From positions 62,451-126,450 of the forward strand of contig MNCI01004717.1 of assembly GCA_015680685.1 (NCBI GenBank): a stretch of DNA of 64,000 nucleotides, read 5' to 3'. This stretch comes from Gnetum montanum. Its lineage: Eukaryota; Streptophyta; Gnetopsida; Gnetales; Gnetaceae. The translations under genes were made by a program, and so were the position numbers. Position 1 is the stretch's first letter. Each line of letters opens with the position of its first letter. Positions 1 to 11,293 of the stretch are shown piece by piece. The notes beneath the pieces were generated by a model. The model was not told the origin of the DNA and ran no database searches. It was given only the letters and a program-made list of their open reading frames with translations.

Positions 1-1505
1 TTCAAAGTTTGAAGCCTATATTTAAATTCATGTTAGTATGTGTGCATATTTCATTTTTTAAAAGGGTTATTGATTCTACATATAATTCCCATCAAAGTGA
101 GGTATCCTCCAAAGCTCTAAGAAGGAGATCTCTTCTTCATTATAAAATTGATGAGAGTACTTTAAATCATTTGGAAGGTAAATAAAAGAAAGAAGTGTGC
201 TAGTGTTTTCTTAAGCTCTTTCTATACATTTTCTTTACCTTTCTCACATTGTTGTAGCAAGAATTTATCATAATGATTTTAGATCTTCATAATTCTATCA
301 TCCAATTCTTACAATATTCTCACAAATTTCTTATTATTAAATTTTTACATTTTCACAAGTTTTTATAAATTCATAGATTTTACATTTGCCATAATTTAGC
401 TCACAACTTTAGTTTATTATTCTCTCAATTCTAACAAGCATTTAAATCACACATGTTAGTTTATGTTTATCTCTTTTTTAGAAGCATAATCTGAAAGTGT
501 TTGATGTTTTGAATCTATAATTCCAACAAGGATTTGTTGAATTCTTAATCTAAGAAGCATTTCATGTTGAAGATTTGTAATTCTTAGTCTTAGAATAGTA
601 TTTAGAAGATCATTTGTGAAAGTTTTTGAAGAACTTTTGGGTTTTTCAAAAATCTCCTTTTTTCTCATAATTTAAAAAATATTATAATGTAGTAAAATGA
701 ATTGTCATTGAAGATTGATAAATCTTATCTTGTTACATAGTTTGGGATCATCATATTCAAGATCTATATCACTTTAAGGATTGATCCATTGTCAATGTCT
801 CTCATGCTTTATATTCTTTCATGTTTTGGAAGCATATGTCATGAATCTATGATTGAATTCCTTGTTAAATCTTATGGTATGTATCAATTTGAAGTTTAAG
901 TGTGTTGTATAATCTCTCACTCTTTCATTCCCTAAATTGGAGGTCAATTGAGGTTCGATAGCTCACTTGAGGACCTAATTGTTACTAGGTGATACAAAAA
1001 ATTGCAAATAAATAGTCTCTAATTTAAGATACATCGTGGAATACTAGAACAAGAAAATGACAAAACAAAGGCGAAACTACAACTTTAATATTAATGTTGT
1101 AAAATGAAACGTAACAAGCAAAGGTTTAGGAGACACAGATTATGGGTTTTAGAAAACCCAAAGATGCAATAGCATCGTTAAGCTATGATACCATTGCAGG
1201 GCAATGTATTTACATAGATCTATTCCTTAGCTTCACTTATCTACTCCGATGGTATGCGCTATGGGAGAGTAATGGTGGTCATCGTGGACTCTTAGGCATC
1301 TACACTACTCAAAAGTCTTAGGTTTGGTTTGAATGCCAATATTCCAAAAGTCTTTATGACAAAGTAGATTGTTGCTCAAATAGGCCACTAATGTCCTAAT
1401 TTGTCACTAATTGTTTCTTTCATGATTGCTCCAAATGTTTGGAAAATTCTATCATATCTGGAACATCTACATGGAGTGTCTAGCACCAACGTTAGCATCA
1501 GTACC
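1..1505. other. AT-rich spacer, no gene seen
   Basis: No open frame with recognisable protein similarity and no repeat boundary could be found. The base composition is strongly AT-rich with many T and A runs. The short open frame at 456-668 (minus) is low-complexity and not credible as a gene. Confidence 0.6.
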
Positions 1506-1726
1506 ATTAGGCCTAGTGTCAATGTCATTGTCGGTGACATGTGGTAACGATGCTAGCATCATTGTCAATAACATGAGGTTACGATGCTAGTGTCATTGTT
1601 GATAACATGAGGTCATGATGCTAGCGTCATTGGGAAAATAAGGCAATTATATTTGCCTTTATTTTTCTGCCAAGTTACAAAGAATTTTAGCCATGCATTA
1701 CAATATGAATTTCTTTGAGGTGTTTC
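1506..1726. repeat. Dispersed repeat R1, copy 1, with 34-bp tandem units
   Basis: About three units of 34-35 bp (starting near 1535, 1570 and 1604) share the core ACATGAGGTTACGATGCTAG. They are followed by about 100 bp that is nearly the same as 51395-51490, ending in both places at GAGGTGTTTCA, after which the two copies diverge. The common end suggests the terminus of a transposable element. The left boundary could not be fixed. Confidence 0.7.
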
Positions 1727-2863
1727 ATTGATCCCTCTTTGTTAATGTTTTGAGGATTGACTCATGAGACATCAACAAAGAATGCGAAGCACTACTACAA
1801 GTTTATTACCAATGCTTTCCTCTCCATACTTGATTCAGTAGTTATCAAATCTTGCCAATGAATGACCACGATGGTGAAATAAGGTTGCAATGAAATGTCA
1901 AGGGTTTGGGATGAGGTCAATGACTATAGTGATTAACGGGAAATGGCCATTTTGGCTAATAGGGAATTCTGAATGTTGACATCATGGCAATGATATGATT
2001 GCAACATGTGAACTCATTGAAAGTCTTCATGCTTCATGTTTAAACTACTAGTTATTTGATGATGTTTTGAAGGAACTATCATTCAATCCTTAGGCTTCTT
2101 TGGATGTTAAGATCCTCCCCCATGTTGGTTTAGAGCCGTTCGTTTTACATTAGGCTTCATTGGCCTCTTGGCTTTCTTGGCATCTTCTCTTCTTTTTATT
2201 TTTATTTTTATTTATTTATTATTTTTTATTTTTTGGGAGTGAAACCTTCATTGGATTTCATTGCCAAAGCCAAATTTTATTTTCTCACTAAATGAGACAT
2301 GTTACATTCAGTGAACTTGATTAGTGGAGTATGTCGAATTTTGCTTCTTTCTCTCATTGAATGAGATGTGTTACATTCAACGAACTTGATCTATGAAGCA
2401 TGAAGAGGAGTATGTCACATGGCCATGGTGCATAAATGTCAAACATTGGTTTTCATTGTTATTAGAATAGGTAAGGCTATACTTTGGCAATGGGGTCATG
2501 GTTCAAAAGGGGTAACGAAAGTGATGTGAGGTGATCATTCTTGGTAAGATCGAATTAGCTCGCCAAATCTCATGCATCAAGATTACGTGGTAACTTACTA
2601 CTACGATGAGTCGCAGCTTTGTGATGATTTCAAGCTTTATTTTGCAAGCACAACTTCAAGAGGACAAGAAAGCAAGGCAAATAATACATATTAATATAAG
2701 AGATTGCATAAGACCATGTGAGATAGTAAGCAAAATATATGCCACCTTAGGTTACAAATGGTACAACATGAGGAATATGTATTTTGTTTCACAGATTTTA
2801 CAAAGTTTTGTAGTTCATTTGTTGTGCCAAAAAGAAAAGACAAGAGGCAAGAGGTTACATAGG
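1727..2863. other. Spacer, no gene seen
   Basis: No credible coding frame. It contains a T-rich tract near 2190-2235 and two related short stretches near 2280-2400 (ATGAGACATGTTACATTCA-type, repeated after about 70 bp). The frames at 2606-2866 show no recognisable domain. Confidence 0.5.
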
Positions 2864-3753
2864 TGATGAGTGGCGAGGTACCCCTACACAACCATACAAA
2901 TACGAGCGTTTCACGCACGATTCGGTCGAACTCTGCAGACAGACTAGTTATGGTATCTAGATGGTTATTCTTAGGTCGCAGTTCACTGTCTTCCCATCTG
3001 GACTAGTGTTAACTTTGTCACGTATGGTTTAGTCCAGAGTGAGGTGTATGATGTGTTCCTATACTAATGCTACTCCTGGAGATAATGGAAAATAATATGA
3101 ACTAAGCTAGGAGAGAGAAAGTGAGAGAAAATCTAACTAGCCTAAGTGCGATAAGCATCCGTTTCTCAATCATCCGTACACATCTTGGACCTTGTGCACA
3201 ACTACCACTGGGATTACCAAGCGCATGGCCTAACTACGCTACTGGGTTGCCAAGTAGTCACACTTGAATGCTCGTGATTAAGTCGTACTCATTCTGCGTT
3301 TAATAGGAGTTTAGGGTAAAGAGATGTTAACTACGAAAGCAATAAATAACAATAAAATAAATAAATAATTAAGCTAAGTGGATGCTGCAACGATGAAGTA
3401 ATCTCGATCTTTATTGCCGATCATGTGCATGTCCAAGTACGCCACACTCAAATAAGGATGTCGTACAATTACAATCACCACACTGCGGGCATACACTGGG
3501 AGAAAAGGGTTCAGAGGAAAACTGACAAAGAATCTCTACAAAACTACTTAACTTCTAAAACTAAAAAAAAGACTCCTACTAAATCTGCCTACTTCTTATT
3601 TATAGCTTAGGAAGCATGCTGCGATATCGCGACTACGATATCGGGGGTCTGATATTGGGACCTATCAGACTTGGTATCTTGTATCAGGGTTCTGATAACA
3701 AGGGTCCAATAATAGGGGTCCGAAAATAGAACCTGACAGACCATGACTCATCA
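2864..3753 (-). mobile_element. Solo LTR of the Athila-like family 2, with target-site duplication
   Basis: The segment begins TGATGAGTGGCGAGGTACC and ends GACTCATCA on the plus strand. It is flanked on both sides by the same 5 bp, ATAGG (2859-2863 and 3754-3758). Its left end is the reverse complement of the 3' ends of the LTRs at 39339 and 53022, so the LTR lies on the minus strand. A minus-strand TATAAATA box lies at 3597-3604, with the conserved CTTTATTGCC block (reverse of the GGCAATAAAG seen in other copies) at about 3410-3420. The LTR is 890 bp long with no internal region, the expected product of LTR-LTR recombination. Confidence 0.9.
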
Positions 3754-4159
3754 ATAGGCTTGCTTGTTGTAGGCACAAGAGTTTTCAATACCATTCTTTT
3801 GTCCAAACTTGTAAACAAAGGCCAACAACACTAAAAGCACACATGTTAATGTTAGATACAATCAAGGTCATGCAAAGGCTTTCATGTTTCCATCCAGGGG
3901 TTTAATGATGTCTTGAGCAAGCTAGATTGTGGTGAGGAACTTGGTTTCATGTGTTTTCTCCTCACCATTATTGAAGCAACTAGGGAATTAGACTAAGGAA
4001 CCCTCTGTGATGTTTATAACTTCAAGGTCAATATCACTTAGGACATTCCAAAGTATTGAGGTTATATGGCCAAGGACTTTCAGGTTCTTAGTTTAGGCAT
4101 TTGAGGGCAACTTGGTTGAACAACATCACCATAAGGATCTACTTCGACTCAAGGCATGA

Positions 4160-4628
4160 GTTGAATCACTTCCTCATCTTCCTAGCTCAATTGTGCATGT
4201 TAACTGGAAAATGGACCTTCCCACAGGAGAGACCTTAACCGTCTCCTTTTCTCCAGGGCCACCAAGGTGGACAACCACCGAAAGGGAGAGAGCTACTGCA
4301 GACACTGAACCAAGCAACAGGTGTTGGGTGGACATCACGACAAAGGAGGTCTGGTGCCGCCTGGGGCTTGACTTAGATCAAATACCCTTCGACACGGACG
4401 TAGGACCTTCTCAGGTTAGTCGCTTTCTACTGTATTAATGCTCATGCTTTGTTGTAACTCGCGTGTGCTGCCCTAACTAACCACTTCACCCCTATGGTGT
4501 AGGTTCCAGATGAGGGCGCAGGGCCCGCAGCAGGAAGGAGTGAAGAGGCAGTAAGGGACGGTGCAGCGAAAGATGATGCAGGAGCAAACAACGGCAAAGA
4601 AGACAACGCAGGCGAAGGGAACCCATGA
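4160..4628 (+). pseudogene. Unrecognised decayed coding remnant with an intron-like gap
   Basis: An open frame from 4160 runs to 4414. It is followed by an 88-bp stretch with GT..AG ends (4415-4502), then by 42 codons in the same phase ending in TGA at 4626-4628. The C-terminal part is acidic and rich in Ala, Gly, Glu and Asp, ending in GEGNP. A second frame over 4130-4225 reads smoothly into the start of this one (motif LNHFLIFLAQL), which suggests a frameshift. The product is not recognised. It may be the last ORF of a transposable element, because a short 3' tail and a TGATAAC start follow at 4860. Inference only. Confidence 0.35.
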
Positions 4629-5101
4629 CAACATGGGGTTTTCTTTTTTTTTTGAAAATTTTGTAGAACTTTGCAAACCTTACTTAAAAGGAAAAAACAT
4701 TGAATGAAAATGAGAATTGATTTTATGCCAACTTATGCATTGTCTGCATGTTAAGCATTATGTAAAGTTTATGCTCTTATGTGCTAGTTTTAGGCCATTT
4801 AGGGCCATTGCTTGGCATAGTTTTAGGCCATTTCGGGTCATTGTCATCAAAAGGACAATGTGATAACAAAAGCAAAGGCGAAGCTCAATGCATGTGAAAT
4901 GAGGAAAGCAGCAAATGCACAGGGGGTGGCAATTGGGTAGGAAGCATCAAGGTTGCTATGCTATGCGTAACTGCTTCTTAACCCATCGTAGGTTGAGCAA
5001 AAATAAGGCCGAGGTGCTTTGCCAGGGCTTTCGTCTGCATTGTTACCTTCTGCCTAGAAGGGTAACTCAACCCACACGTCTTTGTTTTGGAAACTGGCCT
5101 A
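4629..5101. other. Untranslated-looking tail and junction with element A
   Basis: There is a T-run at 4642-4651. A short direct repeat, GTTTTAGGCCATTT, occurs near 4788 and 4821. A purine-rich stretch ends at 4859, followed by TGATAACAAAAGC, which could be a polypurine tract and LTR start of a plus-strand element. That element would be cut by element A somewhere between 4860 and 5101. The exact left end of A is not visible. Confidence 0.3.
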
Positions 5102-5815
5102 CTAAGCCGATTCTCCCCCTGGATGGTTAACGTGTGCATAAGCAGGTGCTTCATTCTTAGAGGTTACGACCTCCGAGCCCTGTTCCATGTCTATGTTGTT
5201 GATTGCTTGCACCACTACCTCGTCACCATGGATCACCACCTCCCTGCTTGCGTATGGTAGGTGGATTTCCTGGTGAATGGACGAAGAGACAGCCCTAAGT
5301 TGCACTAACCATGACCTCCCCAAGATCAGGTTAAACCCGGGCATTTCCTCGACCACAATGAACGTTGCATTTGCGGGGAACTGGTCCCCTGCCACGAAGT
5401 CTATGGGAACCGTGCCCTTCACCAGGACGCATGCCCCATTGAACGACCTCAAGCATGACGTCGTTGTGGGCTTGATCTGGTTGACCAAGCCCACCTTGTC
5501 CACAATAGGAAAGGGGATGATGTTCGTGGAAGCCCCATCATCAACATGTACCCTTCGGATCTGGTGCTGGCCGATCCGAATTGTAATGAAAAGGGGTGTC
5601 GTAGTCACCTGACCCCCCTCAAGATCTTTCCTAATGGAGTCATCGCTGAAAGTTAGTTGAGATGGTTCTGGTTCTATAGGCGCGGAGGAAAGCATGACCG
5701 AGTGGATCGCTTCCTCTTTCACCAGCATGTCTTCGTTGACTGGAATCACTATCAACATGTGAATCAGAGCCTCGCGATGTCGGACAAACATCATGATTAG
5801 GTCGTACAAGCTCAA
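5102..5815 (-). pseudogene. Retropepsin-like aspartic protease domain of element A
   Basis: An open frame of 237 codons codes for the protease part of the element's polyprotein. The catalytic region reads VHVDDGAST at residues 90-98, corresponding to the Asp-Thr/Ser-Gly box of retropepsins, here Asp-Gly-Ala. A second landmark, LILGRSWL at residues 163-170, matches the conserved GR.WL region near the end of the fold. The protease would cut the gag-pol polyprotein inside virus-like particles. The frame is open, but the upstream gag is broken and nothing of RT follows, so the copy is dead. The start is not a true initiation site; it is the first Met after gag in this frame. Confidence 0.8.
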
Positions 5816-5827
5816 TGTAGTGTTTTT

Positions 5828-8779
5828 CTATTTTAGAGCTTGCTTGACTTGAGTGAGGGCATCCAAAAGGTCTTGGTCACCCCTCCCCCCCCTATTTAAT
5901 GCTTTCCTCTTCTTTGATTCGTCCCAGAAGACGACTTTCCTGAGGAGGGGAGACTTCAGGTTTGAGTTCAGACCCTTTTTGGTACGGCGACGCGGACTAT
6001 GCGGTTGTAGCAATGTTCGTCGTTGGTGACGAGGGCGTAGACGCGGGGGGTGAAGACGTAGGTTTGGAAATACCAGGAACGGTACTTCATCTCGATGTCT
6101 CACCTGCAAAATGCACTTCCCATTTTTTAGGACGAGAAAGTTGTTTAGTTGTTTTATGCGGAGCGGGGGCTGTCAAAGGAGTCGGCCCCCTAATGATGAA
6201 AGGAGCTAACGGTGTTAGCGAGTGGAATCGCGTGACTTCGCTAACAGGTGACGCAGAGATGGATGCCCATGAAGGAACTCTCAGAACAAACAGTTGTTGC
6301 GAGCTTTGGCCAACCACTAGTGGTGCTGGTGCACTACGCTGAGGCACACGGACCACGAATGGCTACTGGGGTGGCCTAGGATCATTGTCAATACCGATGA
6401 CGTTGATGACATAACCGGCATTGTTGGCATTAAGGGGTTCTGTGTAGACATGCATAGATTGGTTCTCAGGGCGTACTAGGTTGCTTTCGTCCAGTACCAA
6501 TTTTCCCTAATCGATCAACCTCTAGAAGTCATCTTGCAATGCCAGGCAGTAATCTGTGTTGTGACCACACTGTTGGTGATAGTCACAAAACCTATCTAGC
6601 CTGAAACCTTTAGGAACTGGGGGCTCATTAGGTAGGGCCAAAGAAGGGTTCCTAAGGAGCTCGCAGTAGCGTTGATGTTTCTTGATTCCTTCTTCCGACA
6701 TTTGCTTGTGTTGAATATGCCCCGCTGCCAGCAGCTACTTCAGAAGTTCCAAAGGCTTGAGAGGTAGTGGGGTGTACTTTGAGTGATCTTTACGCTCAAA
6801 GTTCGGTTTGAGTTGTGCAAATGTCTCAGGTGCAGATATGGCAGGTTGCGGTGCATGACCCTGCCTGGGCGCAAGGTTAGCTGCGGGTATGGCTGGTTTC
6901 TTATTATTCTTGTTACCATTGTTACTAGGTTTGGGTTTGGCCTCGGTCGCCACAGCGGCCACTTTGGTTGTTGGGGCCTTACCCTTGTCCTTCTTCGTGA
7001 AGGTGTTTTTGTAGGCAATGTGAGCCAGGTCTTTGCTTGCCTCGGCCGCGTCCTATATAGTCTTGGTCTGAACAAAGGCTTGACTAAGTGCAAGGGACGA
7101 GGTAGTACAATTTAGACTTGATAAAGTCGTTCACTGCACCCTTAAAGACAGCTAGCAAGTGGGCCTCTGCGATGGGCTCGCGAATTTCGTTAAGGGTTGT
7201 GCTCCAACGCTGAATGAATTTTTGAACTGGCTCTAGAGGATCTTGCTTCACGCTCATCAACTGGTCCAGCGTGGTTTCTGACTTCAAGTTGTACTTAAAG
7301 CGTGTCACGAACTGGGTCAGAAGCTCTTCCAGAGTTGAAATGGATGAGCATGGCAGCGTGTGGTACCAATCTAAAGCCTTTCCGATTAAAGACATAGCAA
7401 AGACACGAATGATCATGTGCGGCCATTGTTGCAAGAGAAGGCATTCAAACCTAAAGGTAACAAGATGTGCATTGGGATCTCCCTCCCCATCGTACTTCGT
7501 GAAGTGGGGGAGGGACATCCTTGGGGGTAACGTCAAAGCAGGGATTGCAGGGTTGATGGGGTTGTTCTGGTAAAAGTCCATGACTTGTACGATGTCAGAC
7601 CCAATAGCTTTGAGGCGTTTTATTTCCTCGGTGAGGGTTTGGATAAGCTGGAACACTTGGTCCAGACCCTGCGACGTTGTGGACGGTTGGGGAACTGCCA
7701 AGGCAACTCCCATCTGTGGAATGGCGGGGGTGGCATCGTGACCCATCGGTGGTACCGTTGGGATAGCCCTTGCGATCGATGTTGCTTGCGTTGTCCACCA
7801 CCCGATAGGTGGTGCTATTGGAACAGCAACCGCATGTTGGGCTACCAGATAGACCACTTGTGTCGTCGGCAGCATAGACCATAGCCCTGTGTTGGGTTGT
7901 ACCATTTGTGAGGTTGGTAGGTCTGAGGGCGAACATAATGAGACATCTGCGACGGTTGTGGAATAGGCGAAGAAGTGAATGGGGTCCACCACGTGGATAG
8001 GCCCAGGCCCACCACGGTGGGTGGAACAAACATGAACGTAGGAATGGAAACGAAAGTTGCATACAACTGTGAAGTAGGTACAACATGAGCATGCAGCAGG
8101 GTAGCCATGATTGGTGTGTGATGTGCTACAAGCATAGGTTGATGAATAGTTTGTGGAGGCATAGTTGCTGCAAATGAAACAAGGGAATAAGGACGTTGAC
8201 ACACCGAAAAGGTGACATGGCTACGCATTGCAGTTGTAGTTGTAGGCTGCAGGAGCGTAGGCGTGATCACAAAGGGAGCTGTGATAGACAACAGATTGGC
8301 CCAGAAGGACTGGGTAGAAGGGACAGGAACAAGGTTGGCTTGACCTCCCTCGTTAGATTGGGAATCGAGTTCCTCTTGTCCGTCCTAGAAGGCGTCATCT
8401 TGGTTAGACGCTATGTCCTGTTGCTCCCTAAGCCTAGCCAATTGGATTAGTTGGTCTAGAAGCCTTTGATTTGTCTATGTCAAAGGTATGGAAGCGTCGG
8501 GAGTGGGAACAAACTCCTTCCCGTCGAAGTAAGCAACTCGAAACTACGTTTACCTTCGAACTCGTGTACATCCAAATGCAGGTTCACCTGAACCTTTGCA
8601 CAGAGAAAGTTATAGCGTTCATGTTGCTGAGCCAAGCCCTCAGGTCCTCGGTTCTAGATTTTGAGGGATCGATGTGTTTCCAACGTCGGGTTGGATGGTT
8701 GTTCAGCACCAGGGATGCCTTGAACCGTGATGGGAACCTCAATGTTAAAGGTGTTCGCAACGGTGCTCGGGGAAGTCAT
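5828..8779 (-). pseudogene. gag polyprotein of element A (capsid and nucleocapsid), broken
   Basis: Gag begins at the ATG at 8779 (MTSPSTV..., matching MASPSTV... in element B) and is interrupted by several stops and frameshifts. The longest intact piece is 8202 to 7084. It contains the Retrotrans_gag capsid region, with HFTKYDGEGDPNAHL near 7510-7470, then the hallmark GKALDWYHTL and the LLTQFVTRFKYN stretch. A nucleocapsid zinc finger FCDYHQQCGHNTDYC lies at about 6592-6548; this C..H..CGH....C form is typical of Tat/Ogre gag. The N-terminal third is rich in Pro, Thr and Ser. The protein would package the element's RNA. Stops and frame changes make this copy non-functional. Confidence 0.8.
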
Positions 8780-9255
8780 TATTAAGCTAAACAGTTTTGC
8801 AAACTAGAAAAAGCAAAGAAACTAGAAAGCTAAATAGCTTTGCGAACGAGAAAAGCAAAGAAATTGAACAGCAATCAAAAGGTTAACAATTTTGCAAACA
8901 AGAAAAGCAAAGGAACTGGAAAGCAATCAAAAAGGCTTTGTGTCTTGCAGGGTTCCCAACGAAGCGTCGAGGTAACCGATCTGTACCACACGATGCATAA
9001 ACAACCGCAAAAGGGTATCACGTTTACACTAGTGCGCGATAGGGTACAGAACACGTGCGAGACTATCGTAAGATAGGCAAGTGAGCTGGCGATCGGAGAC
9101 TTTATGTCGTGTAGGGTTCTCGAGGAACCGTCGAGGCAACCGATCTGCACCGCATGACGCGTAAACAACCACAGACAGGTGTCTAGTTTACGCTAATGCG
9201 TATCAAGGTGCAGAAGGCTTACAGGACTACCATGACACGCAGAAAGAGCACTAGA

Positions 9256-9275
9256 GGACCCTCCTTCTAGCGCCA
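9256..9275 (-). other. Primer-binding-like site of element A
   Basis: Six bases inside the LTR end, the minus strand reads TGGCGCTAGAAGGAGGGTCC. The same site is present in element B at 46082-46063 with one change. A site starting in TGG just after the 5' LTR is the expected place for tRNA priming. I could not match it to a specific plant tRNA 3' end. Confidence 0.55.
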
Positions 9276-9281
9276 GAAAAC

Positions 9282-11210
9282 TGTAGCAACCAAAAACGTT
9301 GACAGCTGGAAAACACCGAGGGGTCGGCAGTCATTAATAGTCTCAACCCCGAATCCGCGGGAGGGCCATGCTGGATAAAACAGAAATGGGATGCCCTAAA
9401 CGATCTAGTCGATTAGACATGGACTTAGTCGGTGTTAATATAACCTTTTGCAACGTGTGATTTGAAAATGAGACTAATAGCGCAAAGTAATGCTTAAATG
9501 TAAAAGAGACAGAAAGCAGTGTAAAATGCAATAACAAGGAGGAGACAAAGTAAAATGCAGTTAGAAAAGTGCACCGCTTCAAAGCTACGACTTCGCTCTG
9601 TCAAACTGGATACAGTCGGTTGCACAACGCGGAGAAATGCAGAGATCCCGAGAGTAACCAAGACATGTAGAGCAAAACGGCTATGTGCTTGAACGTGGGC
9701 TCAGGTGTTAACAATGCAAAGTGCTACCAAGGTGGTAGAAAAGGGGAGAACAAAATGCCAACAAAGAATGCTAACTATTTACTGTGTCATACAGAAAGCT
9801 TACAATGCTTGAGGTTACAGTGCTAATTTTTGCTTGTCTGCCAACAAAATTGTTAGCCAACTAAAAATGCCAAAAGACTGGACCCTGGGAGAGAGAGGAG
9901 AGTTTGAGCGTTGTGCATTGGGATATTTATAGGACCAAGGGTGCACGAATGATGCAGTTTGGATGCCACATGCCCTAAGCTTATGTTGACCTGTCTGTGC
10001 TGCACGTGCTTGCATGACCGTTGGGCAAGTCTACCACGCTGTAATTACAAATCTGTCATGTTGTAATTGCATTGTCAGAGAAACAATGCAATTAGGTGGA
10101 GTGCATTGATGTAGCGTAACTACTTACTTATTGCGCTTTGCTATGCTTTGTAGCGTAGCATATTTGCCGTAGAGTAGCATCTTGTTACATTGTGCTACGT
10201 TACACAACGTAGCGTAGTATAGCCACCGGCTCGAAGCAAAAAGTTTGCATCGTGTCCTGCTACATGCATTGGAGACCTTTGAAGCACGTTGACTGTTTAT
10301 TGCATATTTGCTACGCTACATAGCGTAGTATAGTGTAGCGACCGGCCTTAGCTGCAAAAACGTCATCAATTTGCGAACTTTGCCTCTTGCACTACGAAAC
10401 TTGTGAACTAGTTGATCCCGCCCTTTGAGTTGCCTTCTACCAATTCCACAGAATTGCTATGCCTCGCTGCACCATGTAGCTTAGCGTAGCATAGCAGCAA
10501 ACATGGCCTGCTTTTTGCCAAGTTCGTCGCTTTCTGACGAAAGGAGACATTGTCAAAGGACTCGAAATCAGGCGAGGGGGATTGATCGTCTAGCTTTTGC
10601 TATGCTGTGCTACACTGCGTAGCATAGCATAGCATAGCGTAGCACTTCGTTTTGCAATCGCTTTTTGAAGCTTGCTACACTACATAGCAAAGCATAGCGT
10701 AGCGTAGCAAACTTTGTGACTTAAAAAACTTGCCAAACTATTTTGCACATCCTGAGCACTGCTGACAACTCCGCACATTGCTTCTGAGCAGGCTGTCAGT
10801 TAGGTAAACTACTCAGGTGGGCAAGCAAGATGATCCGTAGAGCCTGTTTACACCTAAAGTAGAAAATTTGCCAAACTAACCAGCCTGGATTCAAAGCGTT
10901 CTTATCCAGAAGAACCGTCGTAGCACTGCACGAACTGCAAAGACTTGGTGAAGCAAGCATGCCTTCAAATTTTGGGGTGTTTCAGTAATTATCACCAAGT
11001 GACCTCCAACAAAGACTACTTGCTATGATTTGTAAATAACATGACCATCCAGACCAAATAGTTTTTCTGGCCTTAAAGAGAGTATTTTCCTTTGTTAATA
11101 AACATACCCCTACAGACAAGTATCATACGTAAATAACTTAGCCTTCTTCCAGTTCAATTCGTGGCTAAATGAAGCATAATTTTACTTTCAATAATCGACT
11201 AAACTGGCCA
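9282..11210 (-). repeat. 5' LTR of element A (about 1.93 kb)
   Basis: On the minus strand it starts TGGCCAGTTTAG and ends GGTTGCTACA, with the usual TG...CA ends. It is closely similar along its whole length to 46089-47993. The part at 10100-10720 is packed with short GCGTAGC/GCATAGC words in both orientations. A minus-strand TATAAATA box lies at 9931-9924. The length is at the long end for plant gypsy LTRs. Confidence 0.85.
9924..9931 (-). promoter_or_regulatory. TATA box in the LTR of element A
   Basis: The minus strand reads CCTATAAATATCCC. The same box is found at the equivalent place in element B (46738-46731). It is the likely core promoter for the element's genomic RNA. Confidence 0.6.
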
Positions 11211-11293
11211 AGGTAAATAATGCATTGTATCATTACAAGCTTTGTAAAGCTGCTACAGTGGTCAAAAAATGTAATCGAAAAGTTTTGGCTTAC

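Larger units (their letters stand above)
5102..11210 (-). mobile_element. Element A: Tat/Ogre-type Ty3/gypsy retrotransposon, 3'-truncated, no RT
   Basis: In minus-strand order it has an LTR (11210 to 9282), a TGGCGC primer-binding-like site (9275 to 9256), gag (from 8779) and a protease frame (5815 to 5102), then stops. Reverse transcriptase, RNase H, integrase and the second LTR are absent. The placement of gag before protease and the gag zinc finger CX2HX2CGHX4C place it with the Tat/Ogre branch of plant gypsy elements. The right end is fixed by comparison with element B: the two sequences stay alike up to the CA at 11209-11210 and 47992-47993, then diverge. No target-site duplication can be shown because the left end is lost. 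The LTR lies 84 bp from an MND1 exon. Confidence 0.85.

Noticed and set aside
456-668. 70-codon minus-strand open frame
   Set aside because: Lys/Leu-rich translation of AT-rich DNA with no domain and no supporting context.
10985-11210. First taken as shared flank beyond a 1.7-kb LTR ending at GTTTCA (10984)
   Set aside because: Elements A and B stay alike up to CA at 11210 and 47993 and diverge right after, so the LTR itself reaches that point; GTTTCA is internal.
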